A DNA stretch of 64,000 nucleotides from Paenibacillus sp. FSL H7-0737 (GTDB lineage: Bacteria > Bacillota > Bacilli > Paenibacillales > Paenibacillaceae), in NCBI RefSeq assembly GCF_000758545.1, contig NZ_CP009279.1, positions 1,116,001-1,180,000 on the forward strand, written 5' to 3'. Every line of letters begins with the position of its first letter. Within the stretch, counting starts at the first letter, position 1. The position numbers and the translations under genes are program-made. Below are positions 20,322 through 29,044 of the stretch, in pieces. The notes below the pieces were generated by a model, which was given only the letters and a program-made list of their open reading frames with translations, was not told where the DNA came from and ran no database searches.

Positions 20322-21102
20322 TTTTACAGCGTTGATACATAATGAGAATATCAAGATATATAGTCGTGCTCGCACATGGATTATGCTGATTATTCTAGCA
20401 GTGTTTAGTGCGTTTCTTCCGGCTCTTATGTATTTCACAACGGATAACCCTGCATCACGCTTAGGCGTTTGGGACAGTTTCCAAATGATAGTGAGTGTTG
20501 TATTCTTCCTGAATACGATCTTCGTTGTTGTTATAGCCGCTGACTCCGTAGCGGGCGAATTTACCTGGGGAACCATCAAAATGCTGCTGATTCGCCCGTG
20601 GAGCCGTTCCCAGATCTTGCTCTCGAAATACATTAGCATTGTGTTGTTTAGCTTGCTTTGTACTGCAGTATTGATTGTTTTTGGTTTAGCTTCATCGTTT
20701 ATTTTCGCCTCACCAACTGGAGATACACTGTCTTCGATTACAGCTTGGAGTCCTGCTGAGTATTCCTTTATAGATCTCCTATGTCGCTATGTCACTCTTT
20801 TCTTGACGGTTACGCTTGCTTTTATGATCTCTTCCGTATTCCGTGCAAGTGGATTGGCGATAGGGTTATCTATGTTTATCATGTTTGCCCAAGGTATTTT
20901 CGCTGCTTTGCTTAATCCGGATGTGTTCGAATGGGCCAGATATTTAATTTTCACTCATATGGATCTAAGGGTCTACATGGGATCTGATATTGGTCCAGGT
21001 GGTGCTACACTAGGCTTCTCCATTGCTGTGCTGGCAGTGTATTATGTTATATTCTTAGCAGTTTCCTGGTTTGTCTTCCGTAAACGGGACGTTGCTGGAT
21101 AA
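20314..21102 (+). CDS. ABC-2 type membrane permease
   Basis: 262 residues with about six hydrophobic helices. It is the membrane partner of the upstream ATPase. The TTG at 20314 is preceded at six bases by GGAGGTG; the GTG at 20305 lies inside that site. The segment ADSVAGEFTWGTIKMLLIRPWSR is the cytoplasmic motif typical of ABC-2 permeases (G-T-x-K-x-L-L). Its end is only eight bases from the end of the convergent bactofilin gene and I see no terminator there. Confidence 0.85.
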   Translation: MSNFTALIHNENIKIYSRARTWIMLIILAVFSAFLPALMYFTTDNPASRLGVWDSFQMIVSVVFFLNTIFVVVIAADSVAGEFTWGTIKMLLIRPWSRSQILLSKYISIVLFSLLCTAVLIVFGLASSFIFASPTGDTLSSITAWSPAEYSFIDLLCRYVTLFLTVTLAFMISSVFRASGLAIGLSMFIMFAQGIFAALLNPDVFEWARYLIFTHMDLRVYMGSDIGPGGATLGFSIAVLAVYYVIFLAVSWFVFRKRDVAG

Positions 21103-21110
21103 AAATAGGA

Positions 21111-21560
21111 TTAACCGGCTTCAAGCGTTTCTTCTGCTTTGGAGGAACGTTTTGCTGTCTTGTCCTTTTTCGTATTACTTTTGAGCTCACCTGCTTGTTC
21201 AGAGGTGGGCTGTTCTTGCATGGCGATGGACCCATTAAGCAGGCTGCCTTCCATAATACTGAGTGCTCCTGCAGAAATATTACCGTGCAGCTCGCCAGTA
21301 CCGGTCATAATGAGCCTACGGTCTGCGGTAACATCTCCATATACTTTACCAGCGATAACGATCTCTTCTGCTCTAATACTGGAGCGCACCGTGCCTTCCT
21401 CACCTACAGTGACAACACCACTGCATATAATTTCTCCGCTAAAGGTACCTTCAATCCTCAGGTTCGTATCGCAATGTACTTTACCCTCGAGCGTACCCCC
21501 ATGCCCAATCAGAGAGTCAGTAGACTTGATAGTGGCACGCTGCTGCCGCTTATTCCACAT
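21111..21560 (-). CDS. Bactofilin (polymer-forming cytoskeletal protein)
   Basis: 149 residues. The core (about 18-115) is a run of short beta-strand repeats with Gly at regular intervals (LIGHGGTLEGKV, IEGTFSGEI, AGKVYGDV, MTGTGELHGNI), the DUF583/bactofilin beta-helix. The C-terminal 30 residues are Lys/Ser-rich and disordered. Bactofilins form filaments that position envelope enzymes. It follows the M23 peptidase gene by 40 bases on the same strand, suggesting co-expression and a joint role in wall shaping. Confidence 0.9.
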   Translation of the reverse strand: MWNKRQQRATIKSTDSLIGHGGTLEGKVHCDTNLRIEGTFSGEIICSGVVTVGEEGTVRSSIRAEEIVIAGKVYGDVTADRRLIMTGTGELHGNISAGALSIMEGSLLNGSIAMQEQPTSEQAGELKSNTKKDKTAKRSSKAEETLEAG

Positions 21561-21600
21561 GTATAAATTCCTCCTATTTCATATATTTTTACATTAACGT

Positions 21601-22698
21601 TTAGGGTTTAACATAATCCAATGGATCCACAGTTTTATTCTGCTTCACTACCTGGAAATGAAGATGAGGTCCTGTGCTTCGACCAGTGTTTCCAAGCAAG
21701 CCGATCTTCTGCCCCTTATTAACCTTGTCTCCCGCAGATACATTCATTGCCTGCAGATGCATATACCAGGTTTCAAGCCCGTTCGAATGCTTGATCACGA
21801 CATACTTGCCTCTCGCACCCATCTGCTCGGAGGTAACGACCTCCCCGTCTAAGGCGGCATATACAGGATCGCCTAAGTTCCCGGCAATATCGACACCTGA
21901 ATGGAACGCGGATAAGCCTTTGAAAGGATCTGTTCGGTAGCCGAAGCTTGAGGAGATGACCCTAGAATCGGTAGGCCAGAGTACCGCTGCATTTAGTCTG
22001 GCTTTTTCAGCTTGAGCTTTTTTTGCCTGTTGATTTGCTTGAACGTTATTCGCATGCTCCGCCAGAGTGATAGTTTGAGTAATACTTTCCACCATTTCAT
22101 CGAGCATACCGTGGATCTCTTCGAAATCGTCTTTTGTTTCCTCCACTAGATTCAGCGATTCGTTCTGATAAGACGCGATATATTCTCCGCCTACCTGTGA
22201 TGTGATTGTAGCTTTAGAAGATGTCTCATTTGGGATTGGCACAGCGTTACGGCTCGATAAGCCTAAGGTTGAGTTTGAAGCGGTTGATCCCGTTTTTGAT
22301 TCTTTTGTTTCAGCGGCGGAGCCTTTGCTTTTGTTAATCAAAGACTGCAACTCCTGTTCCAGCGCATTTACACTCTTCAGCTTGTCTTTAATATTATCTG
22401 CCTCTTCTGATAGCTCGCTGACTTGAGTACGAAGCTGCATTAGATCCTTATCCTTGTCAGCGACCTTCATTTCCATGCGGAGATTGGTTAGTGATAGTGC
22501 GGCTGCCTCAGCTTCCAGTTGTGAGATCGACTGCGAGGCATGGAAATGCATAGAGGTGACCAGACTGGAGAGGGACAGGGCTGCTGCTGCCGGCAGGGCG
22601 AACGCAAGTGGCTTGGAGATCTGGAGTTGTTTGACTGGGCGTCCGGCATCCCTTACGACGAGCAGCGTAATCCGGTTATGATCTGGCTGACTCTTCAT
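21601..22698 (-). CDS. M23 family (LytM) metallopeptidase, membrane-anchored
   Basis: 365 residues. A transmembrane helix lies near 25-50, followed by a coiled coil (about 60-125), a linker and a C-terminal LytM domain. Zinc ligands are in HSGVDIAG and HLHFQVVK, with the expected GNTGRSTGPH in between. It should cut peptide cross-links in peptidoglycan. The start is the ATG after AGAAAGGAGAAG. It lies directly upstream of bactofilin; the same pairing governs helical shape in Helicobacter (Csd peptidases with CcmA), so a scaffold-peptidase unit is the likely meaning. Confidence 0.9.
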   Translation of the reverse strand: MKSQPDHNRITLLVVRDAGRPVKQLQISKPLAFALPAAAALSLSSLVTSMHFHASQSISQLEAEAAALSLTNLRMEMKVADKDKDLMQLRTQVSELSEEADNIKDKLKSVNALEQELQSLINKSKGSAAETKESKTGSTASNSTLGLSSRNAVPIPNETSSKATITSQVGGEYIASYQNESLNLVEETKDDFEEIHGMLDEMVESITQTITLAEHANNVQANQQAKKAQAEKARLNAAVLWPTDSRVISSSFGYRTDPFKGLSAFHSGVDIAGNLGDPVYAALDGEVVTSEQMGARGKYVVIKHSNGLETWYMHLQAMNVSAGDKVNKGQKIGLLGNTGRSTGPHLHFQVVKQNKTVDPLDYVKP

Positions 22699-22927
22699 GG
22701 CTTCTCCTTTCTGCGGCATATGGCAGCCGCCTTACGATACACGAAGCTAACGACCTTACTTGCATTAGGCTCATCCCGAATTGTCTTACTACTCTATGTA
22801 TTCCATATCTTTCAGGAACATGACAACGGTTTGTTTGAATAAAGAAAGAGAGTTACGGCAAAACCAGTAATAGAATCGTCGCAGCGAGTCTATTGGTAAC
22901 TGTTTTATTAATGAAGGGGGTAGGGAA

Positions 22928-24358
22928 TTGAAGATTTTTGCGATAATTCTAAGTCTTTTTATTATTCAGGTCGCAGTAATTGTATTTATGGAGTTTCGTC
23001 GCCCGCAAAGGGCTTTGGCGTGGTTGTTCATTTCATTCTGTTGTCCGCCGCTGGGTCTGGCATTCTATTATTTTCTGGGCCGTGATTATAGACAGAATCG
23101 AAAATTAAACAAAAGATGTACTACACTATTTCGTGAAATTCGTTCGCATGTCTCTGGCAATATTAAGGTAGTAAAGGATGTTACTGAGAGTGGGAACGCT
23201 CAGTTTGAGAATAATAAGGGTCTATTGGGTTTGCTTTCTAAGATCGCAGAAGGACCAATTACTGGTCATAACAAGAGCAGGGTATTATCATCTGCGAGAG
23301 AAGCGTATGATGCTATGCTGGAAGCTATGGAAGAAGCGAAAGAACATATACATATGGAATTTTATATTTATCGTGATGATGAGATCGGTGAGCAATTTCA
23401 AGATGTTATGATTCGGAAGGCGCGACAGGGCGTTAAGGTACGCTTGCTTTGTGATGGTCTGGGCAGTCATAAATTAAGTCGTAGGTTTATTCGAACGATG
23501 AGAAATGCTGGGGTGGAGTTCCACTTTTTTTTACCTCCGATTAGTTCTCTGTTAGACCGTCGTTTTAATTTCCGTAATCATCGGAAGATCCTGGTGGTAG
23601 ATGGCCTCGTTGGCTTCACGGGTGGAATGAATATAGGGGATGATTATTTGGGGAAGGATCTCAAAATGGGATACTGGCGTGATACCCATCTGCGTCTCGA
23701 AGGAGACTCAGTATATTATATTCAGTATGTCTTCTTAAAGGATTGGAGATTGGCCTCTGGCGAAAGCACAAGCCATCCGCGTCTGTTCCCAAAACATAAT
23801 TGTGAGTCACAAGAAGCCGTGCAGATTGTAGGGAGTGGTCCGGATGCTGCAATGGACGCCTCTCAAGAGATGTATTTTGCCGCCTTATGTGCAGCTAAAC
23901 AGCGGATTTGGATTACTTCACCGTATTTTATTCCTGATCCTGCCATCTGCCGGGCCTTGAAAAGTGCAGTACTTCGTGGAGTGGATGTAAGAATTATCAT
24001 TCCTGCGAAGCCTGATAATGTGCTTGTCTATCATGCTTCTTTGTCTTATTTAGAAAATTTACAAGACGCTGGAGTGAAATTCTACCGCTATACTAAAGGA
24101 TTTATGCATGCCAAAATCATGATTATCGATAATCTGCTCGCTACAGTGGGGAGTGCAAATCTGGATATGCGCAGCTTTTATTCTAACTTTGAATTGACTG
24201 CTGTGCTGCTACATCCTGATGCTATAACCCCTCTAGTCACAGGGTTTGAGAAGGATCAAAAGCACAGTGAATTTATTGATCCTGTAAAGTTTAAGGAGAG
24301 AGGGCGAATTGTCAAACTCGGTGAAGGGCTGTGTCAGTTGTTATCTCCGCTATTATGA
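22928..24358 (+). CDS. cls: Cardiolipin synthase
   Basis: 476 residues. Two N-terminal transmembrane helices (about 3-22, 33-52) are followed by two phospholipase D domains. The HKD motifs are at His218/Lys220 (NHRKILVVD) and His394/Lys396 (MHAKIMIID). It condenses phosphatidylglycerol into cardiolipin at the membrane. The start is a TTG preceded by AAGGGGGTAGGG. The preceding 22699-22927 stretch holds no gene that I can support. Confidence 0.92.
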   Translation: MKIFAIILSLFIIQVAVIVFMEFRRPQRALAWLFISFCCPPLGLAFYYFLGRDYRQNRKLNKRCTTLFREIRSHVSGNIKVVKDVTESGNAQFENNKGLLGLLSKIAEGPITGHNKSRVLSSAREAYDAMLEAMEEAKEHIHMEFYIYRDDEIGEQFQDVMIRKARQGVKVRLLCDGLGSHKLSRRFIRTMRNAGVEFHFFLPPISSLLDRRFNFRNHRKILVVDGLVGFTGGMNIGDDYLGKDLKMGYWRDTHLRLEGDSVYYIQYVFLKDWRLASGESTSHPRLFPKHNCESQEAVQIVGSGPDAAMDASQEMYFAALCAAKQRIWITSPYFIPDPAICRALKSAVLRGVDVRIIIPAKPDNVLVYHASLSYLENLQDAGVKFYRYTKGFMHAKIMIIDNLLATVGSANLDMRSFYSNFELTAVLLHPDAITPLVTGFEKDQKHSEFIDPVKFKERGRIVKLGEGLCQLLSPLL

Positions 24359-24429
24359 GCGGAAAGAGGACTAAATCTGAATTTTTCGAAGGATATAACG
24401 TGTTCCATTCATTATTAGGGCTTATTTTG

Positions 24430-24438
24430 TGATATAAT
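24430..24438 (+). promoter_or_regulatory. Extended -10 promoter for the YitT gene
   Basis: TG-A-TATAAT is a perfect extended -10 element about 90 bases before the start codon. No good -35 is seen, which extended -10 promoters do not need. Confidence 0.45.
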
Positions 24439-24529
24439 AATTGTATAAGAAGAAATGTAAGAAAGTATAGATTATAATTATACTTCCGAATGTTTCAACA
24501 CTATATTGTTAAATTGTAGGGGGAGTTCT

Positions 24530-25438
24530 ATGAATGTGAGTCCACAAATGATTGCCAAAGAGGAAAAGAACAAGCTGCAGAAGACCGGAACACATAAAAT
24601 GGCTAAGTTCGCGCAGCGAATGATCATGTTATCCATTGGGGCAGCAATGATGGCTGTTGCACTTGAGATATTCCTCGTACCGAATCAAATGATTGATGGT
24701 GGGATTACCGGTATCTCCATTATTTTATCACATCTATTCGACATTCCTCTGGGGATTTTATTGACGCTGTTAAACCTTCCGTTCTTGTTAATCGGTTATA
24801 AGCAAATCGGTAAGACCTTTGCCTTATCTACCTTATATGCAATTGTGCTTATGTCTATTGGTACTTCAATGTTGCATCATGTGAATGCTTTTACGGTTGA
24901 GCCAATGCTTGCTGCCGTTTTTGGGGGGATCATTCTTGGTGTAGGTGTAGGGCTAGTTGTACGTTTTGGCGGATCTCTAGATGGTACAGAAATTGTTGCG
25001 ATTCTAGTAGCCAAGAAGCTTCCCTTCTCTGTAGGTGAAGTTGTTATGTTCTTCAACCTGTTCATCTTATCCGGAGCTGGATTTGTGTTCGGTTGGAATA
25101 ATGCGATGTTCTCACTAATTGCTTATTACATTGCATTTAAGGTGATTGACATTACACTTGAGGGTCTGGATCAGTCAAAATCGGTATGGATTATTAGTGA
25201 TAAATTCCGTGATATCGGTGAAGCCTTGACGGAACGTCTTGGACGTGGTGTTACTTATTTAGATGGAGAAGGCGGATTTTCCGGGGAGAATAAGAAAGTG
25301 ATCTTCGTGGTTATTACCCGTTTGGAAGAAGCTAAGCTTAAATCCATTGTTGAGGATTGGGATACTGGTGCATTCATCGCAATAGGTAACATTCATGATG
25401 TTAAAGGTGGCCGTTTCAAGAAGAAAGCAATTCATTAG
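24530..25438 (+). CDS. YitT family membrane protein (DUF161 + DUF2179)
   Basis: 302 residues. Five to six transmembrane helices (about 25-210) contain the repeated DUF161 pattern (LVPNQMIDGGITGISII and VVRFGGSLDGTEIVA). A soluble C-terminal DUF2179 domain (about 215-285) follows, with GRGVTYLDGEGGFSG. The function of the family is not established. The start is the ATG after AGGGGGAG; the ATG eight codons earlier has no such site. Confidence 0.85.
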   Translation: MNVSPQMIAKEEKNKLQKTGTHKMAKFAQRMIMLSIGAAMMAVALEIFLVPNQMIDGGITGISIILSHLFDIPLGILLTLLNLPFLLIGYKQIGKTFALSTLYAIVLMSIGTSMLHHVNAFTVEPMLAAVFGGIILGVGVGLVVRFGGSLDGTEIVAILVAKKLPFSVGEVVMFFNLFILSGAGFVFGWNNAMFSLIAYYIAFKVIDITLEGLDQSKSVWIISDKFRDIGEALTERLGRGVTYLDGEGGFSGENKKVIFVVITRLEEAKLKSIVEDWDTGAFIAIGNIHDVKGGRFKKKAIH

Positions 25439-25600
25439 CTTACCATCCTAAAAGGACGCCGCAGGCGTTTTAGCTTGGCACTTTAGTACTATTAACTGAA
25501 AGAAGGTATTTTTACGAATAATGGAGCAATAAATACGGTGAACAAGACTCGATATGCCGTATTCTTATACAATATACCTTCTGTCCTTGAGTGGGACGCC

Positions 25601-25640
25601 TGATAAGCCCGTAGCATGAAATGATGCTGCGGGCTTATTG
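25601..25640. terminator. Terminator between yitT-like gene and LigD-type polymerase
   Basis: ATAAGCCCG-AGCAT and ATGCT-CGGGCTTAT form a strong hairpin lying between two convergent genes. A smaller hairpin ACGCC-GCA-GGCGT with TTTTA at about 25455 may serve the YitT gene alone. Confidence 0.65.
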
Positions 25641-25675
25641 CTGTTTTTAGGCTCATTATTCGTGGCATTCCATCC

Positions 25676-26560
25676 CTATGGAAGCTTAGCAATGAGTTGT
25701 TTGACGGGCTGCGGTGGCACTTTTTCCAAAAGATCTCCCATCTGTTGCAGGCGTTCCTCAATATTGAGCAGATGAAAATCAGTAGGAGATACGTTTTGCT
25801 GAACCTCTTTCCAGAGCAATGGTGTGGATACTGTAGCAAGCGGTCTGGCACGTGGTGTGTAAGGTGCAGCTAAGGTTTTGCCACTGTAATGCTGGAGGTA
25901 GTCAAAATAGATTTTATCTCCCCGATTCTTCTTCAGACGCTCCAAGGTGAATAAATCGGGGTGCTTTTCAGTGACATAACGACCCACAAAGTGTCCGATT
26001 TTTCGCAATCCATCAAAAGTAACGCCAGTCTCGATAGGCACGATGATCTGCACCCCGGTAGCCCCGGAGGTTTTGGGCACAGAGGATAAACCAAGGGAGG
26101 TTAGGACCGACCCTACGATTGCAGTTGCTTCCATGATACGGGGCTCGACCTCACGTGACGGGTCTAGATCAATCATCCATTCACAAGGCAGCTCGCTACC
26201 TACATAATGCAAAGAAGGATGGAACTCCAAAGCAGCCAGATTACCCAGCCAGATCAGCTCAGGTAAACCTTGCAGCTTGATATAGTTAATATTCTCGTGA
26301 ACAGCGGTCTGGACAAAAGCTGGAAGAGGATCAGGTGCATTTTTCTGATAAAAGGACATTCCAGAGATACCATGCGGATAACGTATTACGGTTAGCAGCC
26401 GATCTCGACAATAACGCAGCAGATAGGGAGAGAGGGCGGCGAGCTTTTCCAGATAGATCCGCTTCGTAATCCCGCAATCCGGCCATAGCAGCTTCTCTGG
26501 GTTGGTGATGGTTATCTCTTGGCCGTCTACAGTAATTGTGCCTTTGATGGCTGCTGGCAT
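25676..26560 (-). CDS. LigD-type NHEJ polymerase domain protein (stand-alone)
   Basis: 294 residues corresponding only to the primase-polymerase domain of LigD. The N terminus TNPEKLLWPDCGITK is typical, and the catalytic pair Asp131/Asp133 lies in WMIDLDPS, followed by KTSGATGVQIIVP and RLKKNRGDKIYFDYLQ. It fills or extends broken DNA ends with dNTP or rNTP during end joining. Ligase activity is encoded separately at 30744-31691. The ATG was chosen for AGAGGAGG upstream; longer frames have no homology. It is divergent from the ECF sigma factor gene. Confidence 0.9.
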   Translation of the reverse strand: MPAAIKGTITVDGQEITITNPEKLLWPDCGITKRIYLEKLAALSPYLLRYCRDRLLTVIRYPHGISGMSFYQKNAPDPLPAFVQTAVHENINYIKLQGLPELIWLGNLAALEFHPSLHYVGSELPCEWMIDLDPSREVEPRIMEATAIVGSVLTSLGLSSVPKTSGATGVQIIVPIETGVTFDGLRKIGHFVGRYVTEKHPDLFTLERLKKNRGDKIYFDYLQHYSGKTLAAPYTPRARPLATVSTPLLWKEVQQNVSPTDFHLLNIEERLQQMGDLLEKVPPQPVKQLIAKLP

Positions 26561-26706
26561 CCTGAACCTCCTCTCTGTTATAGGAATGAGGGTATTATGT
26601 GCCAGTCTGTTCCTTTTCATGAAAAAAATATTTCCAAAGTGTCCCTTTTGGATGATCATAAGAGTTATAAGGTTATACGGTTATGTGAAAGGGGAGTTTG
26701 CTGATT

Positions 26707-27285
26707 TTGGACGGGATCGAACACACCGTCGTTCGGGTACAGGCAGGCGAGGTAGAGTCCTATGCCCTTATCGTCGAAGCTTTTCAAAAGCCGATTTACC
26801 GCTATTGCTGCCGGCTACTTGGGAGTCGAACAGAAGCGGAGGATGCGGTACAGGATATTCTAGTGAAGGCATATCAGCATATAGGCACATATCGCCCTAT
26901 CGCGAGCTTTTCTTCCTGGCTATATAAAATTGCCTATCATCATTGCCTCAGTCTGATCCGCAAACGCCAAAGACATTTGAAGATTATGGCGCTTTTTCAA
27001 CCGGATCCTCCTGCAGAAAGCCCGGAACAGTTGATGGACCGTTACATATTTAACGAACATCTCACCTTTGCCCTCTTGAAATTGAAATTAGATGAACGAA
27101 ATCTGTTAGTTCTGCGAATCTTTGAGGAACAGAGCTTCCCGGAGATTGCGGAGATCCTCGATAAGAATACTGATGCTGTGAAGAAGAAATACAGGCGTAC
27201 GATTACGAAGCTTGGCAAAATGATGAATGCTCAAAAAGGGGGGACGGAATGGTGGGGCAACGAAGCTGTGTTGAAGAGAAAATGA
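26707..27285 (+). CDS. ECF RNA polymerase sigma factor
   Basis: 192 residues. Region 2 is seen in IVEAFQKPIYRYCCRLLGSRTEAEDAVQDILVKAY and SFSSWLYKIAYHHCL. Region 4 is in KLDERNLLVLRIFEEQSFPEIAEIL with DAVKKKYRRTITKL. The start is taken as TTG 26707, about ten bases after AAAGGGGAG; a TTG at 26698 is too close to that site. The 3' end overlaps the next ORF by 37 bases, so translational coupling with that putative anti-sigma protein is likely. Confidence 0.85.
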   Translation: MDGIEHTVVRVQAGEVESYALIVEAFQKPIYRYCCRLLGSRTEAEDAVQDILVKAYQHIGTYRPIASFSSWLYKIAYHHCLSLIRKRQRHLKIMALFQPDPPAESPEQLMDRYIFNEHLTFALLKLKLDERNLLVLRIFEEQSFPEIAEILDKNTDAVKKKYRRTITKLGKMMNAQKGGTEWWGNEAVLKRK

Positions 27286-28439
27286 TAAAGAAAATGGACG
27301 CATTGGGGAACTGCGACGAACTAGATGTAAGAGCAGCAGTTATGAAGCGGGTAAGGGCAATTTATGATCAACAGAAAACGATGGACGGAGAAATGACGAA
27401 CCTCAGAGGCGAGCTGGAGTCATTCGGAGAACCGGGAGATCCCGTTATGCAGATGCAAGAGAAGACTATCCCGCTTCCATCTAAATTTAGGAAAAGAATT
27501 TTCTCAGGGGTCTCCGCAGCTATATTGCTGGGGATGATCGGATTTGGTGCCCTTCAGCTGTCTGGACTTGGAGGTTTAACGGAGCATGGTAGCCAGTCTA
27601 CAATTGATATCATCAAACCTTCGGATGGTTCCATTACCCTAGTGAATAGCCGAGGAAGGGTGGTTGTCCAGACGGTGCATACTAATAATAGTAAGCCTGT
27701 TGCCACGGCCTCTCCTGCGATTGAGAAGTATCAGACTTTATTAGCGACTTATAATGAGCAGGTGCTTGCCCGCTTGAACCCCGGAGAAATGGCTGCCTAT
27801 TACGTGATTGATACTGAATTTACTAAGTTGGTCAAAGGATTAGGCTATGGGAATCAATTGCAGTTCGCTTTCAATCCTCCTGTGTATTCGAAATATCAGG
27901 ACTTCGTAAACGAATTAAAAGTAGCTGGCGATTTCTGGCCCGAGCTGCCTTCCATACTCGACGATGGTTACGAATTCGAGCAAGCAACTTTTAAAGCCGC
28001 TTCTCCTTACGGGTCGATAGACACGGAATACAAAGAAGTTCTTGAACAATTTCAAAAGAAAGCTAAGGACGATAAAACAGGCCAAAAGCTGTTTATGGAG
28101 AAGATCGCTGTGAATGCCATAGAGAGCGCTGAGGTTTCCTACCATAAGGAGGATCAAACAATTGAACTATCCTTAAGTCAGAGCGTCTATATGGGTGGTA
28201 TAACGCAAGTGTCTATCTTGGAAGGGCAGACTGCTGAAAAATGGTCTATGACAGGTAATGGTAAAGAAGCAGTTTTTATCGCAGCGAGTACAGAGCAGGG
28301 GGCGCAGGCTTGGACTTCTCAGAATCGTTTGTATTGGTATGATGAAGCCAGCCAGACGATTCGTAGTCTAAATGATGGATTGAATAACATTTTAACCCGT
28401 GAACAATGGCAAGCGATTGCCAATAGTTTTATTCGCTAG
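27249..28439 (+). CDS. Putative membrane anti-sigma factor with extracytoplasmic sensor domain
   Basis: 396 residues. A hydrophilic N-terminal part of about 80 residues is followed by one transmembrane helix (about 88-107) and a large outside domain. The outside domain contains PGEMAAYYVIDTEF, a middle YGSIDTEYKEVLEQF segment and a C-terminal NNILTREQWQAIANSFI helix, all of which recur in the next two genes. Position and topology (overlap with the sigma gene, single helix) point to an anti-sigma factor, but no classical zinc HxxxCxxC motif is visible. The ATG has AAAGGGGGGACGGA directly upstream; an ATG at 27282 is the alternative. Confidence 0.6.
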   Translation: MVGQRSCVEEKMIKKMDALGNCDELDVRAAVMKRVRAIYDQQKTMDGEMTNLRGELESFGEPGDPVMQMQEKTIPLPSKFRKRIFSGVSAAILLGMIGFGALQLSGLGGLTEHGSQSTIDIIKPSDGSITLVNSRGRVVVQTVHTNNSKPVATASPAIEKYQTLLATYNEQVLARLNPGEMAAYYVIDTEFTKLVKGLGYGNQLQFAFNPPVYSKYQDFVNELKVAGDFWPELPSILDDGYEFEQATFKAASPYGSIDTEYKEVLEQFQKKAKDDKTGQKLFMEKIAVNAIESAEVSYHKEDQTIELSLSQSVYMGGITQVSILEGQTAEKWSMTGNGKEAVFIAASTEQGAQAWTSQNRLYWYDEASQTIRSLNDGLNNILTREQWQAIANSFIR

Positions 28440-28467
28440 CTACTGTTGTTCTATCCGTACATTATGA

Positions 28468-28516
28468 GAAGCTGTCTCTAAAGTAGTGAAATCTACTTGG
28501 GAGGCAGCTTTTTTTA
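28468..28516 (+). terminator. Terminator after putative anti-sigma gene
   Basis: AAGCTG...CAGCTT and AAGTAG...CTACTT pair in a long stem ending in TTTTTTT. Confidence 0.75.
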
Positions 28517-28644
28517 TGGAATAGGAAAAGTAATGGATTTTACTGTGCCATGTGACGATATGCCACGCGTAGTGTTCTATGCTACTGGTTGGGGCGGTGG
28601 GCGATGTGCTATGTGCTATGTGTGATCTACTTGTTTTAAACTAA

Positions 28645-28829
28645 TTAGGGAAAAACTCCCTAAAAATAACCGATATTCGCTCTAAATGAACGAAATCAGG
28701 GAATTCCTCCCTAATAATCATAGGAATTTCTTTATTCGTTGCCGAATAGGCCAAATTTCAGGGAAGTTTTCCCTAATTATAAGTCCGATGAACAGAAATC
28801 TCTGAATTTTAGGGAGAAATTCCCCAATT
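28645..28829. repeat. Array of four short palindromes (AGGGA...TCCCT units)
   Basis: Four hairpin-forming units of about 20 bases lie at 28645-28663, 28695-28715, 28757-28776 and 28806-28829. Each is a variant of TTAGGGA-N-TCCCTAA, and spacing is about 50-60 bases. The separating sequence also recurs in part (CCGAT, ATGAACGAAAT). The array occupies the gap between the anti-sigma gene and its paralogue. A 100-codon open frame over it is an artefact that encodes the repeat as LNFREKFPNY-like peptides. The part from 28517 to 28644 has only a short GTGCTAT tandem duplication. Confidence 0.75.
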
Positions 28830-28888
28830 ACTCTATAGGTGCTTCACATATTGCATCACTTGGTGCGTCACTTGTAATGTTAAGAACA

Positions 28889-28943
28889 AAAAAAGAGGCT
28901 GTCCCAAAAGCCATGATGGTTGCTTGGGACAGCTTCTTTTTTT
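28889..28943. terminator. Strong hairpin terminator-like element
   Basis: AAAAGAGGCTGTCCCAA and TTGGGACAGCTTCTTTTTT pair around a roughly 16-base loop, flanked by A and T runs. It isolates the downstream paralogue pair from the sigma operon on both strands. Confidence 0.75.
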
Positions 28944-29044
28944 GTGAGAAAATGTCCCCTTTACCCATGCTCAGGTGTTATAGAAGTGTAATTGAAAAAC
29001 AGGATGAGATTACATTTACCATTTTAGAAGGAGATGATTAGAAC

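Noticed and set aside
22540..22842. A 100-codon plus-strand frame over the start of the M23 peptidase gene
   Set aside because: Mostly antisense to a well-supported gene, with no start signal or family resemblance.
28739..29041. A 100-codon plus-strand frame before the first secreted paralogue
   Set aside because: It reads through two palindromic repeat units and a terminator hairpin; the peptide repeats mirror DNA repeats.
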